Position numbers and translations under genes: made by a program
Notes under the pieces: model-generated
Seen by the model: the letters and a program-made list of their open reading frames with translations, nothing else
Told to the model about the DNA's origin: nothing
Databases searched by the model: none
Part shown: positions 1 to 6,375 of the stretch, one piece after another
How the letters are laid out: each line of letters opens with the position of its first letter
Numbering within the stretch: position 1 is the stretch's first letter
Source of the DNA: Nitrobacter vulgaris
GTDB lineage: Bacteria; Pseudomonadota; Alphaproteobacteria; Rhizobiales; Xanthobacteraceae
Assembly (NCBI RefSeq): GCF_031453995.1
Contig: NZ_JAVDPZ010000018.1
Coordinates: forward strand, 10,630 to 74,629
Direction: 5' to 3'
DNA length: 64,000 nucleotides

Positions 1-1
1 C

Positions 2-700
2 GTGATCACTCGCGAAGACACGCACGAAAAGAAAATCATCTTTCACCCCTTGATGATGCCGAAGGTCGCCGTCGAGGACCCGGAGCTCGTGGTCGGCCTA
101 CCGCCGTTCCTGACCATGGCAACGGGCATGGATGCGCTGGCGCATTGCTTCGAGGCCTATTGTGTGAAAGCCTTTCATCCGCTCGCCGATGGCGTGGCGC
201 TGGAGGGTATCAAGATCGTCGATACCTATTTGCCACGCGCCGTCGCCGACGGAAGCGACTTGGAAGCTCGCGCCTACATGTTCGCGGCGGCGTCGATGGG
301 AGCCACGGCTTTTCAGAAAGGGCTCGGCGCAATCCATTCGGTGTCGCACCCTGTCGGCGCGCGATACGATACGCACCATGGCCTCACCAACGGCGTTATC
401 TTCCCCTACGTCATGGTGTGCAACAGGAAAGCCATCGCCGACAAGATCCCGCACATTGCCCGCGCACTCGACCTGCCGGGCCGTGATTTCGATACTGTGC
501 TGAACTGGATTATGACCCTGCGGAAGAATCTTGGGGTACCGCACACGCTGGCGGAGCTCGGCATCAAGGAATCAGATGCCAAAACGATTGCGAAGGATGC
601 GGTCAAGGATCCGACCGCTCGCACCAATCCCCGGTCACTGACCGAAGCCGAGTTCGAGAAACTCACGCTAGCCGCGATCCGCGGTGACCTCGGGGGATAG
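2..700 (+). CDS. Iron-containing alcohol dehydrogenase, C-terminal part (cut by window edge)
   Basis: The visible 232 residues are the helical metal-binding half of a group III (iron-type) NAD(P)-dependent alcohol dehydrogenase, which interconverts alcohols and aldehydes or ketones in the cytoplasm. The family signatures are clear: GMDALAHCFEAY near residues 42-53 and AIHSVSHPVGARYDTHHG near 109-126, carrying the conserved metal-ligand histidines. The N-terminal nucleotide-binding half lies before base 1, so the true start is not in the window. The stop lies three bases before the amidotransferase start, so the two genes are probably cotranscribed. The substrate cannot be read from this half. 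Confidence 0.93.
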   Translation: MITREDTHEKKIIFHPLMMPKVAVEDPELVVGLPPFLTMATGMDALAHCFEAYCVKAFHPLADGVALEGIKIVDTYLPRAVADGSDLEARAYMFAAASMGATAFQKGLGAIHSVSHPVGARYDTHHGLTNGVIFPYVMVCNRKAIADKIPHIARALDLPGRDFDTVLNWIMTLRKNLGVPHTLAELGIKESDAKTIAKDAVKDPTARTNPRSLTEAEFEKLTLAAIRGDLGG

Positions 701-703
701 GCC

Positions 704-1534
704 TTGCTGCGGTTATTGGTTCTTGAAGGTAACTCTCGATCCGGCCGCCGCCGGATTGCGCAAACTGCGGGGGCGACTCCGGGCGAGAGCTACGCCGATC
801 TACTCCGGACCCTAGCTCCCCAAGCGGCGGTCGATATTTATCTTGGAACTGACGAAGGTGCTTCGTCGCCTCAGCCAATCGATGCCTATCATGGCGTTGC
901 CATTACCGGCTCGTCGCTCAACATCTACCAGTGCGAAGCCGAATCGATGCGGCAGATCGAGTTTGTTCGCGAGGTCTTTGCTCGCGGGATTCCGATGTTC
1001 GGGTCGTGCTGGGGATTGCAGCTTGCGGCAGTGGCGGCAGGAGGGGAGGTTGGGCTCAATCCCGCAGGTCGGGAAGTGGCATTCGCGCGCAAGATCACGC
1101 TGACCACGGAGGGGCACCTACATCCAATGCATGCGCGTCGCGCCACGGCATTCGACGCGCCGGCCATCCATAGCGATGTCGTTACCCGTCTTCCGGCTGA
1201 TACCGTCATCACGGCACGAAATGCGATCTGCGAGGTGCAGGCAGCGGAGATCCGCTTTGGACGGGGCGTATTTTGGGGGGTGCAGTATCATCCGGAATAT
1301 CGTCTGCACGACGTTGCTTCCGTGATCCGTCGTTACGGCCAGACCTTGGTTGACGAGGGCTTTTTCGCTGATCTTGCTGAACTCGAACGATATGCCGCCG
1401 ATCTGTCCGCGCTCGAAGCAGACCCAAAGCGGCGTGACATCGCATGGCGTCTCGGACTGGACGCAGATATTGTTAGTGACGCGATACGCCAGACCGAGCT
1501 TGCGAATTGGGTCTCCTTTTTGGAGTGCAAATGA
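704..1534 (+). CDS. Class I glutamine amidotransferase domain protein
   Basis: This 276-residue protein is a stand-alone class I (Triad) glutamine amidotransferase, related to the GMP-synthase GATase domain. The nucleophile elbow GSCWGLQ sits near residues 100-106, and the partner His-Pro-Glu of the triad lies in VQYHPEY near 194-200. Such enzymes release ammonia from glutamine or hydrolyse gamma-glutamyl bonds. No synthetase domain is attached. It starts with TTG, three bases after the dehydrogenase stop and just after a GGGGG stretch that can serve as ribosome binding site. The roughly 70 residues after the HPE are helical and unassigned. Pairing with an alcohol dehydrogenase suggests a gamma-glutamylated amine or alcohol catabolic step, but this is inference. 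Confidence 0.88.
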   Translation: MLRLLVLEGNSRSGRRRIAQTAGATPGESYADLLRTLAPQAAVDIYLGTDEGASSPQPIDAYHGVAITGSSLNIYQCEAESMRQIEFVREVFARGIPMFGSCWGLQLAAVAAGGEVGLNPAGREVAFARKITLTTEGHLHPMHARRATAFDAPAIHSDVVTRLPADTVITARNAICEVQAAEIRFGRGVFWGVQYHPEYRLHDVASVIRRYGQTLVDEGFFADLAELERYAADLSALEADPKRRDIAWRLGLDADIVSDAIRQTELANWVSFLECK

Positions 1535-1704
1535 AAGACCTGACGATCTCCACGCAACTTTCGCAGCGATCGGGGCAACCGACGACGGCGAGGTCTGTCG
1601 TCTGACAGCGAGTCAACTGGATAGCCTCGGCCGAAGGGAACGCCGCCTCGAACAGCATTGTCACAAGGACTGCCGTATCAAGGGCATTTGATGTGTGGCT
1701 CATA

Positions 1705-2157
1705 CTAGCGCACTTCATCCGCGTCGTTATCGAGCAAATCGATCGGCGCAATCACGCGCTCATCTTTAAGCCGTTCGTCCGACGATCGTTGACGGGCTAA
1801 ATAGGCGTCGAGGATCTCCTGGTGGTTGGGTGCCAGCGTCTCTTTGAGAGCTTCTGCCTTACCGGTAAGGTCAATGCCCAGCTGTTCAGAATACGTGAAA
1901 ACGTCACGCCGCGCGTGGCGATCACCCTTGGCAAACTGGTTTGCCAGTTGCTCGAAGCCCACCTCAAGCTTCGTCAGGGTCACATGCCGGCTGTTACGCG
2001 TCAGCGAAACCTTCTGCTTCAATGCATCTTCGAATAGCCTCTTCACGTCTGCGAACATGGAATCTTTTCGTGGACGCCCTTTAGGATTAGGCGAGGGACC
2101 TCCTTTTTTCCCAGCGTGTTGCTTTCGGCGGGCGGCCAGGGCCAACGGTGGCGTCAT
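1705..2157 (-). CDS. DUF5681 domain protein
   Basis: This 150-residue protein carries the basic N-terminal signature of DUF5681 (NPKGRPRK near residues 24-31). A helical region follows, rich in Lys and Glu, and the tail is acidic. Proteins of this family are common in alphaproteobacteria and often lie near phage or plasmid functions. Their role is not established. Here it stands alone, convergent with the amidotransferase gene and next to a copied fragment of a transglycosylase gene, which suggests an accessory segment. Function is unknown to me; the family call rests on the KGRPRK motif and overall shape. Confidence 0.7.
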   Translation of the reverse strand: MTPPLALAARRKQHAGKKGGPSPNPKGRPRKDSMFADVKRLFEDALKQKVSLTRNSRHVTLTKLEVGFEQLANQFAKGDRHARRDVFTYSEQLGIDLTGKAEALKETLAPNHQEILDAYLARQRSSDERLKDERVIAPIDLLDNDADEVR

Positions 2158-2217
2158 CAGAGGATGGGTTCTTCCAGGGCACGACGACGGTGCGCGGTTG
2201 AGGAATATGCCTTGACG

Positions 2218-2478
2218 CTAAACAAGCGCGCTCTGCCGATTACGTCTGGTTCTCTCTACCTTGCTTATTACGCGGAACCCGCAGGCGCCGTGGCGCTATG
2301 GTCCAGCCCAGAAAATGCCGATGCTGCTTCCTTTATGGCCGACGCTGACACGAGGTGTCGGACCACACGCGAAAAGCTGGTCAACGCCAACCCATTCCTC
2401 AAGGTGCTAACGGTCGGAGACATTAAGAGGTGGGCCGATCGCAAGATGACAGCCGTCAATTCACTGGGGCGCTTGTGA
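2218..2478 (+). pseudogene. Detached 3' fragment of a transglycosylase gene (paralogue of 44310-44570)
   Basis: Codons 2218-2478 translate to a segment that aligns without gaps with the last 86 residues and stop codon of the full gene at 44310-45080 (shared stretches include ENADAAS, ANPFLKVLT and GDIKRWADRKMT). The catalytic N-terminal half and membrane anchor are missing, and the upstream in-frame codons are unrelated. It is therefore a truncated duplicate that is unlikely to be functional. The reading frame and stop are intact, so the duplication may be fairly recent, or the segment may be expressed as part of a chimera. Confidence 0.8.
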
Positions 2479-2843
2479 AGACCTGAAGAAGGTGCGCGTG
2501 GAATTATGCGGTTCATGCTCCATTCGCGCGGGCTTTATGGCAGCCCATTCAAATCAACGAGTGGAGAGCGCATGGTCCGAGGCTCCCGTTGATCGCTTAA
2601 ATCAAATGCAGACTTATGCCTTCGACCATGAAACAATCGTCGCTTCCCAGATTACCCCATAACCGGACATGCTGCTGACATGTCAAAATCGACGCGAATG
2701 ACCATCTCCGATATCACCCTCTGGCCCCCCCACTGCGCATGCCCCGCTACATGAACTCGCCCTTGGCGAGTCAATCGTCATAGCCGTCCTACAAAATGCC
2801 AAGATGCGTAGGCGTGTTTCCAACTATCTTGAGGCTAGACGAG
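2479..2843. other. Spacer without recognisable genes
   Basis: This stretch separates the transglycosylase fragment from the end of the peptidoglycan-binding protein gene. I see no coding frame with family resemblance and no clear hairpin or repeat. Confidence 0.5.
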
Positions 2844-3332
2844 TCATCTGCGGAACAGTCCGCTCACCGCACGCCCTACGCCGTGCACAGCGCCGCCGAT
2901 CGCGCCGATTGGACCGCCGCCACCACGCGAATAGCGAGCGCGGCCCCCAGCGCGACGACGGTGTTGATGGCCAGATTTGCCAGCGTTCGCGCTGGTGTCC
3001 GTTAGTACCTTATGCTGGGTGGCGTTGAGGAAGCCAGTCGTAGGGTAGCCGTTTTTCTCCTGCCAGCGCGCGATAACGGCGCGAGTCGATTCGTCGAACT
3101 TCCCATTGATCTTGGTGTCGAACCCGAGCCTGGTTAGCCTACGTTGCACTTCACGGCGCTTTGTTTTGGTGAGGCCGATCTGTTCCTCGGTCTTCTGAGT
3201 CGCTTCGTCGGTAGCGATCGCCGTATCGGCAGGTATCAACGTCTCGCGCGGCGTGCTGCTCAGGCCAGCCATAGCAAAGTGCGCGCTATTGACAATCGCT
3301 AGAATGGACAATGCCAGGATCAAGGCGCGCAT
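2844..3332 (-). CDS. Secreted peptidoglycan-binding-domain protein
   Basis: The start at 3332 is chosen because GAAGGAAAGG lies just upstream and the protein then opens with a signal peptide (MRALILALSILAIVNSAHFAMA). The mature part holds one PG_binding_1 type domain near residues 55-110, recognisable from VQRRLTRLGFD, GKFDESTRAVIARWQ and GYPTTGFL. The C-terminal tail is basic and Gly-rich (RRRAGGRARYSRGGGG). The domain binds cell-wall glycan or stem peptides in the periplasm. No catalytic domain is attached, so it is likely a wall-binding or scaffold protein. It has no obvious operon partner. Confidence 0.8.
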   Translation of the reverse strand: MRALILALSILAIVNSAHFAMAGLSSTPRETLIPADTAIATDEATQKTEEQIGLTKTKRREVQRRLTRLGFDTKINGKFDESTRAVIARWQEKNGYPTTGFLNATQHKVLTDTSANAGKSGHQHRRRAGGRARYSRGGGGPIGAIGGAVHGVGRAVSGLFRR

Positions 3333-3814
3333 GCCCTTTCCTTCGCCCTCAAGTCCGCCGATGGTTCGGTCTAGAAAGTAGGAGACACACCGCGCCGTCT
3401 GAACCATCAAAAATCCGGCGGCGCCACTCCGCTTCGTCGTGGGGTAAACTGTTGTCCGCCGCAGACGGTTCCATAGCCTCGCCGATTGTCACGCCGTATT
3501 GCACGCGGGGGCAATGGGAACGGCACCGCCCTTGGCCCTTCGGGATCAACCTTAAAAACGGCCAGAGCATCAGGTTCCCGAGATGTGATGCATGAGTCCG
3601 TTCGTGGGCCCTTTTAGGAATTGGCGCGATGTCGGACTTGAGGCATGCCCGATGGCGACGCAAGGCATAATCCAAAGAGGTTCGTGTTGAACGCTGGCCG
3701 GAGGCGACGGCGGTCATCCCGCGATGATCGGCGGACTCCAGCAGAGCATATCAGCCTGCCGACGACACAGCTCTCGCCAGGCTCGGATAGGTGATCCCAC
3801 CCATAAACATGATT
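3333..3814. other. Spacer without recognisable genes
   Basis: About 480 bases lie between the starts and ends of two minus-strand secreted-protein genes. Open frames here show no family resemblance. Promoter elements for the peptidoglycan-binding gene should lie just above 3332 but are not distinctive. Confidence 0.45.
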
Positions 3815-4060
3815 TCATTGCGCACTCTTCGAAGACTTTCCAGCTGCAGGCGACTTAGTCACAGCCCATGGATCGTACTTTTCCTTGGAATCGGGAATGC
3901 GTTTGAGAGCTTCCTGATAGGCCTTTTCGTCGACCTTGGGCTTGTTGCCTGCGGCTGCAGGACCGCCGCCCTTATGCCCACGTTTGCCGCCTCCCATCTG
4001 CGCTTGTGCAGGCACTGCCAACAACGCCAGCACCGCCACTGCCATCACCAGAAACCTCAT
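3815..4060 (-). CDS. Small secreted hypothetical protein
   Basis: The 81-residue product has a clear signal peptide (MRFLVMAVAVLALLAVPAQAQ). A Gly/Lys-rich mature N-terminus follows, then a charged helical segment (DEKAYQEALKRIPDSKEKYDPW) and a Lys/Ser-rich tail. Short secreted proteins ending in a KYDPW-like motif recur in Bradyrhizobium relatives, from memory. No function is known to me. It is transcribed alone on the minus strand. Confidence 0.7.
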   Translation of the reverse strand: MRFLVMAVAVLALLAVPAQAQMGGGKRGHKGGGPAAAGNKPKVDEKAYQEALKRIPDSKEKYDPWAVTKSPAAGKSSKSAQ

Positions 4061-4552
4061 CGCGAGCTGTCTCCCTAGCCGTCGCCTAGCGCAAGCTAAT
4101 TCTCAGACAGCCGCTCGTAAAGTCGGGAACGCCATCTGTCGGGAGCTTATTGAAAGCGCCGACGGACTTTCATGCCGGCCCGAGATTACGAAACTCCCCG
4201 AACCGCGGCGCAAGACTGCTCTGCTTTGACAAACCGGCGACGTGAGCTGGTTGAAGGTTTCGCGCCGCCAGATCGAAACGGCTTTCTGACGAAGTTTCTC
4301 CGAATAACAGCTGTACCCCTAAGTGTCCCTGTCGGAAACCTAATCCGGCTGGCAATTTCAGCACTTTGGATCGGTTGATATTTGCTGGGCTGTATCGTTT
4401 GGCGCCAAGTGTTCTAGGTGCTCCGGCGATTTTGAAACTGAGACGGTGATCGTGTCGCCGAATTGCTACAGCGTATGTCGAGGGCATCATTTTAACATTT
4501 AACGCACTAAATCTGATCATGGGGCATCACAGCTTGATCATAAGTAATCGCA
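4061..4552. other. Spacer upstream of the RiPP locus, holding one copy of a 32-bp repeat
   Basis: No convincing gene lies here. The only structured element is the 32-bp repeat at 4324-4355, annotated separately. Its 3' end leads into an AT-richer stretch with the promoter-like sequence before the precursor gene. Confidence 0.5.
4324..4355 (+). repeat. 32-bp dispersed direct repeat, copy 1
   Basis: The 32 bases starting TGTCCCTGTCGGAAACC are identical to 21823-21854. Both copies lie in non-coding, IS-rich spacers. This looks like the end of an insertion element left behind by deletion. The parent element is not identifiable from the window. Confidence 0.75.
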
Positions 4553-4558
4553 TATAAT
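4553..4558 (+). promoter_or_regulatory. Candidate -10 box for the RiPP precursor
   Basis: A perfect TATAAT lies about 107 bases before the chosen precursor start. The nearest -35-like TTGATC (4534-4539) is only 13 bases upstream, shorter than usual, so the promoter may use an activator. An ATG at 4557 overlaps this box. If the box is used, that ATG would lie upstream of the transcript start and cannot begin translation. Confidence 0.4.
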
Positions 4559-4664
4559 GGAGCGGTCCATCACGGAGCACAACGGTGCCGGTTTTGGAGA
4601 AGATTATTCATTTGTTTCGGCTCCGGGTGCGATGGGCGTCTTTCAATTTGAAAGGATTGCCAAA

Positions 4665-4886
4665 ATGGCCGAAGAACTCGATTCTGTTATCGAAGCCCTT
4701 TCTAGTGCCAAGCTGAGTCTGAGCAAGGCAGTCGAACAAATGACAACCGGCACGGCGGCGTCGAGCCTTTCCGAGGCTCAGTTGAGCCGGCTTAAGGCGC
4801 TGTCGGACCAGAACACCGGTTGTCAGAACAGCGGCTGCGGCGGTGCGGAAGCTGCGCTGGCGGCGAAAGCCGGGGGCCGGAAGTAA
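4665..4886 (+). CDS. Candidate RiPP precursor peptide
   Basis: The 73-residue peptide has an acidic, helical leader-like part (residues 1-50, for example MAEELDSVIEALSSAKLSLS) and a short tail, TGCQNSGCGG (51-60), with the only two cysteines at 53 and 58. An Ala/Gly/Lys end follows. This leader-plus-Cys/Gly-core form is typical of precursors whose cysteines become azolines or are cross-linked. It lies directly before a radical SAM/SPASM enzyme and an E1-YcaO fusion on the same strand. Start 4665 is preferred over 4557 because AAAGGAT sits seven bases upstream and the extra N-terminal residues would overlap a TATAAT. No recognised precursor family is matched; the role is inferred from form and neighbours. 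Confidence 0.7.
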   Translation: MAEELDSVIEALSSAKLSLSKAVEQMTTGTAASSLSEAQLSRLKALSDQNTGCQNSGCGGAEAALAAKAGGRK

Positions 4887-4898
4887 GTCCGTTCGCCT

Positions 4899-4932
4899 CG
4901 TCCGGCGGAAGCCAATGTTATTCCGCCGGACG
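4899..4932 (+). terminator. Strong hairpin between precursor and maturation genes
   Basis: A perfect 12-bp inverted repeat (CGTCCGGCGGAA, 10-base loop, TTCCGCCGGACG) is followed by TTTCTG, a weak U-tract. It can act as a partial terminator or as an mRNA-stabilising 3' end. Either would give more precursor message than enzyme message, a common arrangement in peptide clusters. Confidence 0.7.
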
Positions 4933-4994
4933 TTTCTGATGCGGGTACGCTGCTCGGTTTGATAACCGTGCTTAGCTGCTAATGAGGCCCGATC

Positions 4995-6344
4995 ATGCAG
5001 AAGCTGTCCTCATATGTTGTCGCATCACCTATATTCTCCGAGGATAACGCACCCCTTCTAGTGGTTCTCGCCACCCGGACGGGCGTCGTTTTCGAGTTGC
5101 CGCTATCGATCTGGCAAGTCTTGCGGTCGGGCGCATTCGAGAAACTGAACGCCAAGACCCGGACCGAGCTGTCGGAAGCGGAAATACTGGTGCCGCAGGC
5201 GGAGGACGAGCTCGCGGTTGTGTTATCGCGCAATCGGGAGGCGATCCGGACCAATACTCATCTGAATTACGTAATCCAGCCGACCGCGCATTGCCAGCTC
5301 GGCTGTGGCTACTGCGGCCAGACGCATGAGCGAAGAAACCTCAGCACAGAGAACGAGACGGCCATTCTGCGGGACGTCCGAGACAGACTGGATGCCGGGA
5401 AGTTTGTAGAGCTGAACCTCTGCTGGTTTGGCGCAGAGCCGCTTTCCGGACTTGTGCAGATGCGCTCCCTGACGCCCCAGCTTCGCCGAATTGCGGAAGA
5501 AAGGAATGTTGAATACCGGGCGAGCATTGTTACCAACGGATTGGCAATGTCCCGGAAGATAGGCGCTGAGCTAGTGAATACACTCGGGGTTGTGTCTATC
5601 ACCGTGTCGCTCGATGGAACTGCGATGTATCACGACCGGCGACGGCATACGAAATCCGGTAAACCGACTTTCAACCAGATCCTTGCGAACCTCGTGGCGC
5701 TGGCGGATACGATCGGCTCCGATCCGGTGGAGATCAAGGTCCGCTGCAATGTCGACCGGGAGAATGCGCCCGATGTTGTACGGCTGCTGCAGCGCCTGCA
5801 TGACGAGGGGCTGCACCGTGCGGTCCAGTTCTATACGGCGCCGATCCACTCCTGGGGCAATGATGCCCATCGGCGGAGCCTTGACCCGGAGGACTACGCC
5901 CGCATGGAGCTGTCCTGGTTCGTGGAGATGAAACGGCTGGGCTTTTCGGTGCCGCTCGTCCCCAAGGTGCAGCATGTCGTCTGCCTTGCGGTGCAGCCGC
6001 AGGGAGCGCTGGTCGATGCGCATGGCACGCTCTTCAACTGCACCGAGGTCTCCTATGTGCCGAGCTACGGCACGCCAAACCGATTTGCCATTGGTGATGT
6101 CATGAGCGGCGAGCGGGGCACGACGCGCGATGTCCTTGGTAGCTTCAACGATCAAGTTCAGAGCGGCGCCTTCGGCTGCAGCCGCTGCCGAATGCTTCCT
6201 GTTTGTGGGGGCGCATGTCCGAAGGAATGGGTCGAGGGCCGAGCGCCCTGCCCCAGCTCCAAGCGCAATATGGCGGAACGGCTGCTTTTGGCGGCGGCTT
6301 TCAGTCGCACCGATTCGGCGACTGATCCGGCCGAGGCTGCGTAA
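4995..6344 (+). CDS. Radical SAM/SPASM peptide-modifying enzyme
   Basis: The 449-residue protein has the radical SAM 4Fe-4S motif CQLGCGYC (Cys 100, 104, 107; CxxxCxxC), the GGEP-like strand WFGAEPL (144-150) and SLDGT (205-209). Its SPASM-type C-terminus has cysteines near 330, 349, 395, 398, 404, 408 and 419 for auxiliary clusters. The first 90 residues resemble the small N-terminal domain seen in peptide-maturing members. Such enzymes make thioether, C-C or other radical-based changes in peptides. TGAGG before the ATG is a fair ribosome site. It follows the precursor by about 110 bases and leads to the YcaO gene 31 bases on, so the precursor is its likely substrate. The exact reaction cannot be read. 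Confidence 0.85.
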   Translation: MQKLSSYVVASPIFSEDNAPLLVVLATRTGVVFELPLSIWQVLRSGAFEKLNAKTRTELSEAEILVPQAEDELAVVLSRNREAIRTNTHLNYVIQPTAHCQLGCGYCGQTHERRNLSTENETAILRDVRDRLDAGKFVELNLCWFGAEPLSGLVQMRSLTPQLRRIAEERNVEYRASIVTNGLAMSRKIGAELVNTLGVVSITVSLDGTAMYHDRRRHTKSGKPTFNQILANLVALADTIGSDPVEIKVRCNVDRENAPDVVRLLQRLHDEGLHRAVQFYTAPIHSWGNDAHRRSLDPEDYARMELSWFVEMKRLGFSVPLVPKVQHVVCLAVQPQGALVDAHGTLFNCTEVSYVPSYGTPNRFAIGDVMSGERGTTRDVLGSFNDQVQSGAFGCSRCRMLPVCGGACPKEWVEGRAPCPSSKRNMAERLLLAAAFSRTDSATDPAEAA

Positions 6345-6375
6345 GCGGTGGCGTGAGCCGGTTCGGAGAACGGTT

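Noticed and set aside
6130..6375. N-terminal extension of the YcaO fusion
   Set aside because: It would overlap the radical SAM gene by over 200 bases; the ATG at 6376 has a good ribosome site.
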